The notes under the pieces are model-generated. The model saw nothing but the letters and a program-made list of their open reading frames with translations. It made no database searches and was not told where the DNA came from. This document shows, piece after piece, positions 8,339 through 17,176 of a stretch of DNA of 64,000 nucleotides (positions are counted from its first letter, which is position 1; each line of letters opens with the position of its first letter). Source of the DNA: an uncultured Kordiimonas sp. (GTDB lineage Bacteria; Pseudomonadota; Alphaproteobacteria; Sphingomonadales; Kordiimonadaceae); NCBI GenBank assembly GCA_947503575.1, contig CANNDZ010000001.1, positions 1,240,001-1,304,000 on the forward strand. The letters are read 5' to 3'. Made by a program: the position numbers and the translations under genes.

Positions 8339-9115
8339 GTGTCTGTTGAGTACGGCGTGCTTGTCCGGGTCGACGCGACCGAGGGTTCCGCCCCCCGCGA
8401 AGAAGGCACAGTCATGTGGGTTGATGCGCGCGGCATTCAGGGCACCATTGGTGGTGGCAATTTAGAATTTTTAGCGATAGAGCAAGCGCGTAAACTGCTT
8501 GAGGTCGATGAAATGGAAGCGACCCAGCGCTATGCCCTCGGCCCGTTGTTGGAACAATGCTGCGGCGGTAGTGTGGTGCTGAAACTGAAGAAGATGCCAA
8601 CAGCAAACCGGCTGAGTGCCATGAGGGATACCCGCACACTGGCACCGCTTTATATGTTTGGTGCTGGGCATGTGGGCAAGGCGGTGATGACGGCGATCCG
8701 CAAACTGCCGTTTCAGGTAACCTGGGTGGATGGGCGTGCGGACGAATTTCCCAGCCTCGTGTCCAAGCGGACGACAAAGGTGCTGGATGATACACCCGTC
8801 CGTCATGTCGAAAGCGCGCCTGCATACAGCCTGTATCTTATTTTCACCCACAGCCACCAGCTTGATTATGACATCACGGCAGCAGTGTTAAAGCGTGGCG
8901 ATGCAGCCTACTGCGGGCTGATTGGCTCGGACACCAAACGCGCGCGCTTTGTCTCGCGATTTCGCAAAGAAGAGGGTCTGTCGGAAGATCAGATTGCCCG
9001 GCTTACGTGTCCCATTGGTATTGTGGGCATTCACGGCAAAGAGCCAGAGGTCATTGCCGCTTCTGTCGCCGCGCAGTTGCTGCAGGTGATTAGCCCTGTG
9101 CCAGATGATAGATAA
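8339..9115 (+). CDS. xdhC: Xanthine dehydrogenase accessory protein XdhC
   Basis: XdhC binds molybdenum cofactor, promotes its sulfuration and delivers it to the XdhB subunit. The protein has the N-terminal XdhC/CoxI motif (EGSAPREEGTVM, GTIGGGNLEF) and an EQCCGGSV cysteine pair. A Rossmann-type C-terminal domain follows (LYMFGAGHVGKAV, YCGLIGSDTKRARF, PIGIVGIHGKEPEVIA). GTG at 8339 is the best start, four bases after the xdhB stop, giving 258 residues. This leaves almost no N-terminal helix before the first strand, shorter than many homologues. In-frame codons further upstream lie wholly inside xdhB. Confidence 0.93.
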   Translation: MSVEYGVLVRVDATEGSAPREEGTVMWVDARGIQGTIGGGNLEFLAIEQARKLLEVDEMEATQRYALGPLLEQCCGGSVVLKLKKMPTANRLSAMRDTRTLAPLYMFGAGHVGKAVMTAIRKLPFQVTWVDGRADEFPSLVSKRTTKVLDDTPVRHVESAPAYSLYLIFTHSHQLDYDITAAVLKRGDAAYCGLIGSDTKRARFVSRFRKEEGLSEDQIARLTCPIGIVGIHGKEPEVIAASVAAQLLQVISPVPDDR

Positions 9116-9151
9116 TGCGCCATAAGATAAATAAGAAGAATAAGGACACCC

Positions 9152-10342
9152 ATGGAACTTGATATCACCCCCTGGATCAATATGGCGATCCGCTGGCTGC
9201 ATTTTATCACCGGCATTGCCTGGATCGGCTCCAGCTTTTATTTTGTCTGGCTAGACAACCACTTGGAGGCGCCCAAAGAGCCTAAAAAGGGTATGTCCGG
9301 GGAGTTGTGGTCTGTGCACGGAGGTGGGTTTTACCACAAGCAGAAGTATGCCGTTGCCCCCGAAGTGATGCCGGACACCCTGCATTGGTTTAAGTGGGAG
9401 GCCTATTTCACCTGGATGAGCGGTTTTGCGCTGCTGGCGGTGATTTACTATTTGGGCGCGGACCTGTTCCTGATCGATAAATCCAAGATGGATCTGACGC
9501 AGTGGCAAGCGATTGGTATCAGCCTCGCGTTTCTGGTTGGGGGCTGGGTGTTTTATGATGGCTTGTGCCGGTCCCCGATTGGCCAAAACAATCGTTTGAC
9601 GGGCATTATCTGGTTTGCGAGCCTTGTTGGCGCAGCGTATGGTTTGAGCCAGATTTTCAGTGACCGCGCGGCTTTCATTCATGTTGGGGCGATCACTGGC
9701 ACCGCTATGGCGGCCAACGTGTTTATGGTGATTATCCCGAACCAGAAAAAAGTGGTGGCGGCCCTGACAGCAGGAGAAGCACCGGACCCAAAATTGGGCC
9801 AGATCGGCAAGCAACGCAGCCTGCATAACAATTACATGACCCTGCCGGTGTTGCTGTTGATGATTTCCAATCATTACCCGATGACATTCTCCAACCCCTA
9901 TAATTGGGCCGTGATTGCCGGCCTTGGGCTGGTGGGGGTAATGGTGCGGCACTTTTTCAATTTACGGCATAAGGGTAAAACCAGCCCGGGTTTGGTTGTG
10001 GCGTCCATCCTTTTGTTCATTGCTGTGATGATATTTGCCAGCGAAGCGGAAAAGCAGACCCGTGTGAACGTTGGGGACCAGACGGTCAGCTTCAGCCGGG
10101 TTCAGGTGATTGTGGGCAAGCACTGTGTGATGTGCCATGCAGCCAGCCCGGCGCATGAGTTTTTTGACGAAGCACCAGGCGGCGTGATGCTGGACCGGGC
10201 TGACCTGATACGCCAGTTTGCACCTTCGATCATGGAGCAGGTGGTCATGTCCGACATTATGCCGCTGGGTAACGAGACCGGCATGACCGCCGAGGAACGT
10301 GCGCTTCTGGGCAAATGGATCGAAGACGGGGCAAAGCGATGA
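9152..10342 (+). CDS. puuD: Urate hydroxylase PuuD, membrane protein with C-terminal cytochrome c domain
   Basis: PuuD oxidises urate to 5-hydroxyisourate in the cytoplasmic membrane, replacing soluble uricase. About 300 residues form eight or so membrane segments, beginning with the family motif IRWLHFITGIAWIGSSFYF. They carry the SLHNNYMTLPVL and SNHYP signatures. A C-terminal cytochrome c domain follows, with heme motif CVMCH (residues 325-329) and a likely distal Met in SDIMPLGNETGMT. The heme domain suggests that electrons from urate enter the respiratory chain and do not go directly to oxygen as peroxide. It is preceded by a purine-rich ribosome site and ends in an ATGA overlap with allA. 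Confidence 0.96.
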   Translation: MELDITPWINMAIRWLHFITGIAWIGSSFYFVWLDNHLEAPKEPKKGMSGELWSVHGGGFYHKQKYAVAPEVMPDTLHWFKWEAYFTWMSGFALLAVIYYLGADLFLIDKSKMDLTQWQAIGISLAFLVGGWVFYDGLCRSPIGQNNRLTGIIWFASLVGAAYGLSQIFSDRAAFIHVGAITGTAMAANVFMVIIPNQKKVVAALTAGEAPDPKLGQIGKQRSLHNNYMTLPVLLLMISNHYPMTFSNPYNWAVIAGLGLVGVMVRHFFNLRHKGKTSPGLVVASILLFIAVMIFASEAEKQTRVNVGDQTVSFSRVQVIVGKHCVMCHAASPAHEFFDEAPGGVMLDRADLIRQFAPSIMEQVVMSDIMPLGNETGMTAEERALLGKWIEDGAKR

Positions 10343-10848
10343 CGCGTACTTTAGTCGCAGAGCCGCTGACAGCAGACGCCTTTGTGCCGTTTGGCGATGT
10401 AATTGAAGCCTCTGGCGCAGCGGTGCAGAAAGCAATCAATTACGGCAATACCACCCGATTTCATGACCTGGCGGCGCTGGATCTAACGGCACAGGGCGGC
10501 AAACCGGGCGTCAGCATTTTCCGCTCTACCCCGCTTGAGATGCCGGTCACGGTGAAAGTGATGGAGTATCATCCGTTATCGTCGCAGGCGTTTGTACCGC
10601 TTTCTGCCCGACCTTATCTGATAGTGGTTGCGCCAAAGGGGCCGTTTGACGCGAGTGCACTACGCGCCTTTGTGGCATCGGGCGAGCAGGGCGTGAATTA
10701 TCACCCCGGCACATGGCATCATTTCAGTTTGGCATTAGAGGCCGTGAGCGATTTTCTGGTGATCGACCGCATCGCCGATGAGGCCGACAGCGTGAATTGT
10801 GTTGAGCATAAACTAACTGACTCTGAGCAGCTCCTTGTGATGCGATAG
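10339..10848 (+). CDS. allA: Ureidoglycolate lyase
   Basis: AllA splits ureidoglycolate to glyoxylate and urea, finishing the pathway started by allantoicase. The 169-residue cupin-like protein matches the family in length. It shows AFVPFGDVIE near the N-terminus, SIFRSTP, MEYHPLSSQAFVPL, the GVNYHPGTWHH motif and an FLVIDR segment. The start at 10339 overlaps the puuD stop codon (ATGA). The absence of a dedicated ureidoglycolate dehydrogenase fits carbon going to glyoxylate and all nitrogen to urea, then to urease. Confidence 0.95.
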   Translation: MTRTLVAEPLTADAFVPFGDVIEASGAAVQKAINYGNTTRFHDLAALDLTAQGGKPGVSIFRSTPLEMPVTVKVMEYHPLSSQAFVPLSARPYLIVVAPKGPFDASALRAFVASGEQGVNYHPGTWHHFSLALEAVSDFLVIDRIADEADSVNCVEHKLTDSEQLLVMR

Positions 10849-10882
10849 CTGGGGCAATGAACCAGTTTTTTCGGTAGGTTAT

Positions 10883-11347
10883 TCACTCTGTCGGTTGTTT
10901 TGTAGGTTTTAGGGCACCTAGAATTTTTGACACCCCATGCGACAAAGCCTCGATCTCCGCTACATCAACAACCTGTTGCACTGCCTGATCAATGTCGGTG
11001 AAGGCGTCTAACAGGTCATTGAGCGCCTTTTTGCCCAGCGCAGTGGGTTGCAGGGTGGATGCACGACGGTCCTGCTTGTCAGCGACACGCTCCACAAATC
11101 CGGCGCTTTCCAGCCGCCGGGCCATTGTGGTCATCGCACTTTTTCGCTGGCCCAGTGCATTGGCGATATAGGCCAGGCTGGCGCCCTTTTTTTCAACAAC
11201 GATGCGCAGTGCTGCCGCCTGAGCTGTCGTAATCCCGGACTTTTCCAGCAAAGCTTCATCTGCAGTGCGTTTTAATACTTGGCCCAATTGGTCCACCAGA
11301 TAATACAGGGTGTGGGTCGGATTGTTGGGTGGATGTTTGGTTGACAT
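10883..11347 (-). CDS. MarR family transcriptional regulator
   Basis: The 154-residue protein has the MarR winged helix-turn-helix: an ALRIVVEKKGASLAYIANAL helix pair, a QRKSAMTTMARRLE recognition helix and the DKQDRRASTL wing. The ATG at 11347 follows an AGGAAAA ribosome site. It is divergent from an oxidoreductase gene, and the shared gap carries a 14-base perfect palindrome. Together these suggest a typical one-repressor, one-target pair responding to a small phenolic or electrophilic compound. The ligand cannot be read from the sequence, and nothing ties the gene to purine use except position. Confidence 0.9.
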   Translation of the reverse strand: MSTKHPPNNPTHTLYYLVDQLGQVLKRTADEALLEKSGITTAQAAALRIVVEKKGASLAYIANALGQRKSAMTTMARRLESAGFVERVADKQDRRASTLQPTALGKKALNDLLDAFTDIDQAVQQVVDVAEIEALSHGVSKILGALKPTKQPTE

Positions 11348-11368
11348 TATTTTTCCTATGCGATAATG

Positions 11369-11382
11369 GTACATATATGTAC
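11369..11382. promoter_or_regulatory. Palindromic probable MarR operator
   Basis: GTACATATATGTAC is a perfect 14-base palindrome in the 81-base gap between the divergent marR-type gene and the oxidoreductase gene. Its length and dyad symmetry match MarR-family operators. Function is inferred from position and symmetry. Confidence 0.65.
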
Positions 11383-11428
11383 TAAATAAAATCTCAAGTC
11401 AAGACAGCACAGGGAAAGGGTTACGGAT

Positions 11429-12382
11429 ATGTTTATGCGTGCCGCCACACAAAAAAAATATGGTCCTCCATCCGTAATGAGCGTCCGCGCAATCAACCGA
11501 CCCGTCGTTTCAGATGAAACACTATTGATACGGGTGAAGGCGGCAGCGGTGAACCCTTATGATTGGCGCTTCATGCGGGGGAAACCCAAATTGCTGCGAC
11601 TAAAAAGTGGCGTTTTTGGCCCAAAAACGCCTATTTTGGGTGTGGATTTTGCGGGCATTGTTGAAGATGTCGGTGCTCGCGTAACCGGCTACGCGCCGGG
11701 CGATGCTGTCTTTGGGTTAAAGGCGGGTACGTTTACGGAATACCTGACGGCTCTTCCGTCACAGATTGCAAAAAAGCCAGCGCACCTGAGTTTTGAAGAA
11801 GCTGCAGGAGTTCCTGCATCTGCTTACACGTCGCTACAAGCGCTGCGTAACTGCGGCGGTATTCAATCCGGCATGAAAGTTCTGATAAATGGCGCTTCTG
11901 GCGGGGTGGGCACCTTTGCGGTTCAGCTTGCAAAATATTTTGGCACGCATGTTACGTCTGTATGCAGTGGCAGAAACACAGAGCTGGTTGCAAGCCTGGG
12001 CGCGGACGAGGTGATCGACTATACTCAGACTGACTTGGCGGTGCTGGATCAACGTTTTGACATCGTGCTCGACAATGTCGGGAACCATAGTATCAGGGTG
12101 TTTGAAAGTTTGCGCACACCAGAAGGGACCTATGTTGCTGTCGCTGCGGGGAACATCAGCCGGTTGTTGTGGCTTGCAGTCAGAAAAGCCAAACGCAGTG
12201 TAACTATGTTTGGCAACCCGAACCCTACCGACCTTGAACTGTTGCGCACTCTTTTGGAAAGCCGGACCTTGAGAGTAGTCATCGACCGGGTTTTCCCGTT
12301 GGAGCAAGTTGGGGAGGCAATCGGGTATCTGGAAGCGGGCAGGGCACGCGGCAAGGTCCTTGTGTCCATGGAAACGACGTAA
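11429..12382 (+). CDS. MDR-superfamily NAD(P)-dependent quinone oxidoreductase-like protein
   Basis: This is a 317-residue medium-chain dehydrogenase/reductase. It has the N-terminal GroES-like fold (VKAAAVNPYDW, GVDFAGIVEDVG, YAPGDAVFG). The Rossmann domain carries the nucleotide motif NGASGGVGTFAVQLAKYFG, followed by SLGADEVIDYTQ. Structural and catalytic zinc cysteines are absent, so it belongs to the zinc-free quinone oxidoreductase/enoyl reductase type. An AAAGGG ribosome site precedes the ATG; a second ATG two codons on is also possible. The divergent MarR regulator suggests induction by a reactive carbonyl or quinone. Substrate unknown. Confidence 0.88.
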   Translation: MFMRAATQKKYGPPSVMSVRAINRPVVSDETLLIRVKAAAVNPYDWRFMRGKPKLLRLKSGVFGPKTPILGVDFAGIVEDVGARVTGYAPGDAVFGLKAGTFTEYLTALPSQIAKKPAHLSFEEAAGVPASAYTSLQALRNCGGIQSGMKVLINGASGGVGTFAVQLAKYFGTHVTSVCSGRNTELVASLGADEVIDYTQTDLAVLDQRFDIVLDNVGNHSIRVFESLRTPEGTYVAVAAGNISRLLWLAVRKAKRSVTMFGNPNPTDLELLRTLLESRTLRVVIDRVFPLEQVGEAIGYLEAGRARGKVLVSMETT

Positions 12383-12394
12383 TACCTTATTGCA

Positions 12395-13696
12395 TTACCC
12401 CTTTTTGTAGTGGCCATTTCCGGCAATCCATGTCTCGGCAATACAGCGGTCGTCGCCCAGGATCGATAGCACAAACAGCGTTTCTTCAATGGTTTTGCAG
12501 TGTTTGAGCCGCCGTGCGAGCAACGGCGTAGCCGCCATATTATACACCAGAAAATCTGCTTCCTTGCCCACTTCCAGGCTGCCAACTTTGTCCGCCATGT
12601 GAAGGGCTTTGGCTCCGCCAAGGGTGGCCAGATAAAAGGATTTGAATGGGTTCAACTTGTTGCCGCGCAACTGCCCGATTTTGTAGGCTTCGTTCAGCGT
12701 TTGCAGCATGGAAAAGCTGGTGCCTGCGCCCACGTCCGTTCCCATGCCGACGGTAATACCGTATTTTTCCGCTTCTTTCAGGTGAAACAGCCCGCTGCCC
12801 AAAAACAGGTTCGAGGTTGGGCAATAGGCGATTGCGGCCCCTGCCTCGCCCATGCGCTGGAATTCCTCCCCCGACAGATGAACGCAGTGAGCAAAAACGC
12901 AGCGGTCGGTCAGCAGGCCAAAGCGGGCGTATGCGTCCAGATAACCGCTGGCATCCGGGTACAGCTCTTTCACCCAATCGATTTCGGCGGTATTTTCCGA
13001 CAGGTGTGTATGCATAAGGAGGCCATCATAGTCCTGCAGCATTTGGCCCGCGCGGGTTAGTTGCTCGTCAGAGCAGGCTGGCGCAAACCGGGGGGTAACG
13101 GCATAGCCAAGCCGTCCCTTGCCGTGCCATTTGTCGGCAAGCCAGCGGCTGTCTGCGTCACCGCTTTCTGCTGTATCCCGCACATCATACGGCACGTTGC
13201 GGTCCATCAAAGATTTGCCGGCGACCAGCCGCATGTTGTGTTTATGGGCTTCCTCAAATAGGGCATCAACCGCACCCGCATGTACGGAGCCATACACCAA
13301 AGCGCTGGTCGTGCCGTTCCTCAGCAACTCTCGGATAAAAAACTGTGCGGCGTCTGCAGCATGCGCTTCGTCTGCATACTGAGCTTCTGCCGGGAAGGTG
13401 TAATTCTCCAGCCAGTCCAGCAACTGCTCGCCGTAGCTGGCGATCATATCAATCTGGGGGAAATGAATGTGTGTATCAATGAACCCCGGCGTGATCAGCG
13501 CGCCCGTGTGATCAATAAGCTTCGTGCCCTCTGATAGATTTGGTTCAAGCTCGTTGCGCTTGCCAACCGCTGCGATGTGGCCGTCTTCAACAAGCAATAT
13601 ACCGTTAGGGATATAGCGGTGGGCGTCCTGTGCGCCAACAACCGCCGGGTCATCGACCAGCGTAAAAATGTCCCCAATTATGGCTGTTGCTGTCAC
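12395..13696 (-). CDS. guaD: Guanine deaminase
   Basis: GuaD deaminates guanine to xanthine and ammonia, supplying xanthine dehydrogenase. The 433-residue amidohydrolase has the metal motif PGFIDTHIHFPQ (His76, His78) and LLMHTHLSENTAEIDWV. It also has VFAHCVHLSGEE, the CPTSNLFLGSG motif typical of guanine deaminases, and the catalytic Asp in GMGTDVGAGTSFSM. GTG at 13696 is the start. It is transcribed away from the urease operon and shares a 220-base gap with it. It lies between allA and ureD, so all the enzymes of the pathway sit together. Confidence 0.95.
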   Translation of the reverse strand: MTATAIIGDIFTLVDDPAVVGAQDAHRYIPNGILLVEDGHIAAVGKRNELEPNLSEGTKLIDHTGALITPGFIDTHIHFPQIDMIASYGEQLLDWLENYTFPAEAQYADEAHAADAAQFFIRELLRNGTTSALVYGSVHAGAVDALFEEAHKHNMRLVAGKSLMDRNVPYDVRDTAESGDADSRWLADKWHGKGRLGYAVTPRFAPACSDEQLTRAGQMLQDYDGLLMHTHLSENTAEIDWVKELYPDASGYLDAYARFGLLTDRCVFAHCVHLSGEEFQRMGEAGAAIAYCPTSNLFLGSGLFHLKEAEKYGITVGMGTDVGAGTSFSMLQTLNEAYKIGQLRGNKLNPFKSFYLATLGGAKALHMADKVGSLEVGKEADFLVYNMAATPLLARRLKHCKTIEETLFVLSILGDDRCIAETWIAGNGHYKKG

Positions 13697-13772
13697 GCGT
13701 GCTTCCCCTCGCGGCTGTTCCGCAGCCTTCTGTCAAACTTTGCCAGAGGCCGACGCTTCACGCCATAGTTTG

Positions 13773-13836
13773 TTTGATGCAGATGCAATCTTTCGTAAAT
13801 GTTGACTATAGGGTCAAGATTTTGATGCAGGCATCA
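13773..13836. promoter_or_regulatory. Candidate operator region upstream of ureD
   Basis: TTTGATGCAG occurs twice, at 13773-13782 and 13821-13830. The second copy forms part of a perfect inverted repeat TGATGC-AG-GCATCA (13823-13836). This sits in the divergent gap between guaD and the urease operon, 80 bases before ureD. A dyad plus a repeated half-site suggests a regulator binding site. The regulator is unknown. Confidence 0.45.
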
Positions 13837-13916
13837 TGAAAACCATATTCTGCCATTGCGTTTTTTGCAGCTTTCCATACTGTTGATGGGCGTGGGTTTG
13901 GGCAACCGGAGGTAAG

Positions 13917-14777
13917 GTGGACGGCACCATACAAGATTTCAGCGCGCTTGAACGCGCATCGGGAAAACTTACACTCGGCTTTAAGCGCCGCGGTGCCAAA
14001 ACTGCACTCGATACCTTGTATCAGGAAGGGTGCCTAAAAGCCCGGTTTCCCCGGTGGCAGGAAGCCGCTAAATCTGGTTATCTGATCAATACTACAGGCG
14101 GTATCGCTGACGGTGACCAGCTTCAAACTCACATCACCCTGGCCGCACATACGTCTGCAGTGTTAACAACACAAGCGGCGGAGCGTGTTTACCGTGCGCG
14201 GGCTATCAACGCTCCGGCGTCCGTATCAACGCAAATATCAGTCGCTCGAGGTGCGCAGCTTTTTTGGATCCCGCAGGAAACCATTCTTTTTGATGGGGCA
14301 GCCATCAGGCGTGCCTTTGACTTTGATGTTGCCATCGGGGGTACACTGGTTGCCGCCGAAACGCTGGTGCTGGGCCGGACGGCAATGAAAGAGCGGGTAC
14401 AGGCAGTCAATCTGTTTGATCGCTGGCGTGTACGGCAGGGCGGCAAGCTGGTATTTGCCGACGGATTTCACCTTGAGGATGATAGTGCAGATACACTGAG
14501 CGGAGCGGCCTTGCTGGGTGGGAACACCGCCGTTGCAAGTTTGCTGATCCTTTCTTCCTGCACGGGGGCTGTCGTAGATGCTGTGCGGGCGGTTGCTGCC
14601 CCCGAAGGGGTAGTGTTTGGTTGCTCGCTACGTAACCCAGTTGTTCTGGCTCGCTTTGCCAGCGCTGATGCCGCGCAGCTTCAGGCCACAGTCAATGCGG
14701 CCCTAAGCGCGATAGATCACATTATGAACGGCGATAAGCCGGTCACGCCGCCAATCCTTTCCCGACGGCATTTTTGA
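13917..14777 (+). CDS. ureD: Urease accessory protein UreD
   Basis: UreD (UreH) is the scaffold that binds apo-urease and recruits UreF and UreG for nickel insertion. The 286-residue protein has the expected L.....G.L.L.F..RG.KT.L..LYQEGCLKARFP start, a G.INTTGGIADGDQL motif, LTTQAAERVYRA, and FWIPQETILFDGA. A GGAGGT sequence lies just before the GTG start at 13917, slightly close but usable. It leads the operon ureDABCEFG, whose later genes overlap or nearly touch. Confidence 0.93.
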   Translation: MDGTIQDFSALERASGKLTLGFKRRGAKTALDTLYQEGCLKARFPRWQEAAKSGYLINTTGGIADGDQLQTHITLAAHTSAVLTTQAAERVYRARAINAPASVSTQISVARGAQLFWIPQETILFDGAAIRRAFDFDVAIGGTLVAAETLVLGRTAMKERVQAVNLFDRWRVRQGGKLVFADGFHLEDDSADTLSGAALLGGNTAVASLLILSSCTGAVVDAVRAVAAPEGVVFGCSLRNPVVLARFASADAAQLQATVNAALSAIDHIMNGDKPVTPPILSRRHF

Positions 14778-14810
14778 CCTGAAGATATTTTGACCTGAGG
14801 AACGACCTAA

Positions 14811-15113
14811 ATGAACCTAAGTCCCCGAGAAAAAGACAAATTGCTGGTCAGCGTCGCTGCCATGGTTGCTGAACGGCGGCTGGCCCGCGGCGTGAAACTG
14901 AACTACCCGGAAGCGATTGCGCTGATCACCGACTATGTCATCGAAGGCGCACGCGATGGCCGGTCTGTCGCCGAGCTAATGGCTGCGGGCGCAACTGTTC
15001 TCACCCGTGATCAGGTGATGGATGGTATCGCAGACATGATCCATGACGTGCAAGTGGAAGCCACGTTCCCCGATGGCACCAAGCTTGTCACCGTGCATGA
15101 ACCTATTCGCTGA
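14811..15113 (+). CDS. ureA: Urease gamma subunit
   Basis: This is the smallest structural subunit of cytosolic urease, at exactly the standard 100 residues. It begins [14 protein letters not shown], carries [15 protein letters not shown] and the DGRSVAELM region, and ends with [17 protein letters not shown]. It precedes ureB by ten bases, with a GAGGAG ribosome site for ureB in the gap. The gap before it (14,778-14,810) carries a short repeat, TTTTGACCTGA, twice. Confidence 0.97.
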   Translation: MNLSPREKDKLLVSVAAMVAERRLARGVKLNYPEAIALITDYVIEGARDGRSVAELMAAGATVLTRDQVMDGIADMIHDVQVEATFPDGTKLVTVHEPIR

Positions 15114-15123
15114 GGAGACACGT

Positions 15124-15456
15124 ATGAGTTCCACAATTACGCCAGGTGAGGTCATAACGCCCGAGGGCAATATTACCTTAAACAACGGTGCCTACACGGT
15201 TGAAGTTACGGTCGCTAATACCGGTGACAGGCCCGTGCAGGTTGGCAGCCATTATCATTTTTATGAAGTGAACAACGCGCTGGCGTTTGACCGCGCATCA
15301 ACGCGCGGCTTTCGCCTCGATATCCCGGCGGGAACGGCAGTTCGGTTTGAACCCGGCATGGAACGCACCGTCACTTTGGTTCCCTATCAAGGGGCGCGGC
15401 GTGTCAATGGCTTTCAGGGCAAGGTTATGGGCCCGGTTGACGAGGAGGCGGGCTGA
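15124..15456 (+). CDS. ureB: Urease beta subunit
   Basis: This structural subunit is 110 residues long. It shows the family start ([16 protein letters not shown]), the [13 protein letters not shown] motif, [17 protein letters not shown] and the [10 protein letters not shown] end. The ATG at 15124 sits after a GAGGAGA ribosome site; the longer frame from 15043 lies inside ureA and is rejected. The stop overlaps the ureC start (TGATG). The gamma and beta subunits are separate here, as usual in alphaproteobacteria, and not fused. Confidence 0.97.
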   Translation: MSSTITPGEVITPEGNITLNNGAYTVEVTVANTGDRPVQVGSHYHFYEVNNALAFDRASTRGFRLDIPAGTAVRFEPGMERTVTLVPYQGARRVNGFQGKVMGPVDEEAG

Positions 15457-17168
15457 TGGCTTATACCATGAAGCGCAGTGACTATGCCGCCATGTTTGGC
15501 CCCACGGTGGGCGACAAGGTAAGACTTGCGGATACCGATCTGTTTATCGAGGTTGAGAAGGATTTCACCACCTACGGTGACGAGGTAAAATTTGGTGGCG
15601 GTAAGGTCATCAGGGATGGCATGGGCCAGTCACAGGTATCGCGCACAGACGGCGCTGTGGATACCGTCATTACCAATGCGCTGATCGTTGACCATACGGG
15701 TATTGTGAAGGCCGACGTGGGCCTGAAAGACGGGCGCATAGCGGCCATCGGAAAGGCAGGCAACCCGGATGTGCAAGACGGCGTTGATATTATCATCGGC
15801 CCCGGTACCGAGGCGATCGCTGGCGAAGGCAAAATCCTGACCGCTGGCGGTTTTGACGCCCATATTCATTATATTTGCCCGCAGCAAATTGAAGAAGCCC
15901 TGATGTCCGGTGTTACCACCATGCTGGGCGGCGGCACGGGCCCGGCAACCGGCACAAACGCCACCACCTGCACACCTGGCCCCTGGCATATTGGGCGCAT
16001 GCTGCAATCAGCAGAGGCCTTCCCGATGAACCTGGCATTTGCGGGTAAAGGCAACGCCAGCACACCAGCCGCCTTGCAGGACCAAATTCTTGCCGGTGCC
16101 TGTGCTCTGAAACTGCATGAAGATTGGGGAACAACGCCAGCGGCGATAGACTGCTGCCTGTCGGTTGCGGACGACATGGATATCCAGGTCATGATCCATA
16201 CCGATACGCTCAATGAAAGCGGGTTTGTCGAGGATACCATCAAGGCGATTGCAGGACGCACCATCCACGCCTTCCACACCGAAGGGGCAGGCGGTGGCCA
16301 TGCTCCGGACATCATTAAAGTCGCAGGGCTGTCTCATATCCTGCCATCATCCACGAACCCAACCCGCCCCTATACAGTGAATACGGTGGATGAGCATCTG
16401 GATATGTTGATGGTGTGTCATCATCTGGACCCGTCTATCCCGGAAGACATTGCTTTTGCCGAAAGCCGTATCCGCAAGGAAACCATCGCAGCGGAAGATA
16501 TTTTGCATGATATGGGGGCGTTTTCGATTATCGCATCGGACAGTCAGGCCATGGGCCGGGTTGGTGAAGTGATTATCCGCACCTGGCAAACCGCCGACAA
16601 AATGAAAAAACAGCGCGGCAGCCTGCCGGGCGAAACCGGCGACAATGATAACCTTCGGGTCAAGCGCTACATTGCCAAATATACCATCAACCCAGCTATT
16701 GCGCACGGCGTCTCGGCGCACATTGGGTCGGTTGAAGTGGGCAAGCTGGCGGATCTGGTTTTATGGTCGCCCGCCTTTTTTGGTGTAAAGCCGGATTTGA
16801 TACTCAAGATGGGGACAATTGCGGCCGCCCTCATGGGGGATCCCAATGCATCTATTCCGACACCGCAACCCGTGCACTACAGGCCTATGTTCGGTGCGTT
16901 TGGTGAAAGCCTGACCCGAAACGCCGTTACTTTTGTTTCCGAAGCTGCGTTGCATGCAGATATCGGTGGCAAATTGTCACTGCGCAAAGACCTTCTTGCG
17001 GTTCAAAACACCCGTGGTGGCATCGGCAAGCAGGCGATGGTGCTGAACGATGCTCAGCCCGATATTTCCGTAGACCCCGAAACCTATGAAGTGCGCGCTG
17101 ACGGAGAGCTGCTGACTTGTGAGCCCGCAACAGAGCTGGCGCTGGCGCAGCGCTATTTTATGTATTGA
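15456..17168 (+). CDS. ureC: Urease alpha (catalytic) subunit
   Basis: UreC carries the dinuclear nickel site that hydrolyses urea to ammonia and carbamate. At 570 residues it has family length. The nickel ligands are visible: His pair in [14 protein letters not shown], the carbamylated lysine in ALKLHEDWG (around residue 219), [15 protein letters not shown], and the Asp in [13 protein letters not shown]. The mobile flap is [13 protein letters not shown], with its catalytic His, followed by FAESRIR. The active site therefore looks intact. The urea comes from allantoicase and AllA. Confidence 0.98.
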   Translation: MAYTMKRSDYAAMFGPTVGDKVRLADTDLFIEVEKDFTTYGDEVKFGGGKVIRDGMGQSQVSRTDGAVDTVITNALIVDHTGIVKADVGLKDGRIAAIGKAGNPDVQDGVDIIIGPGTEAIAGEGKILTAGGFDAHIHYICPQQIEEALMSGVTTMLGGGTGPATGTNATTCTPGPWHIGRMLQSAEAFPMNLAFAGKGNASTPAALQDQILAGACALKLHEDWGTTPAAIDCCLSVADDMDIQVMIHTDTLNESGFVEDTIKAIAGRTIHAFHTEGAGGGHAPDIIKVAGLSHILPSSTNPTRPYTVNTVDEHLDMLMVCHHLDPSIPEDIAFAESRIRKETIAAEDILHDMGAFSIIASDSQAMGRVGEVIIRTWQTADKMKKQRGSLPGETGDNDNLRVKRYIAKYTINPAIAHGVSAHIGSVEVGKLADLVLWSPAFFGVKPDLILKMGTIAAALMGDPNASIPTPQPVHYRPMFGAFGESLTRNAVTFVSEAALHADIGGKLSLRKDLLAVQNTRGGIGKQAMVLNDAQPDISVDPETYEVRADGELLTCEPATELALAQRYFMY

Positions 17169-17176
17169 GGAACAGT

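Noticed and set aside
13802-13817. TTGAC...GTCAA pair resembling an FNR box before ureD
   Set aside because: The half-sites are separated by two bases too many for an FNR-family site.
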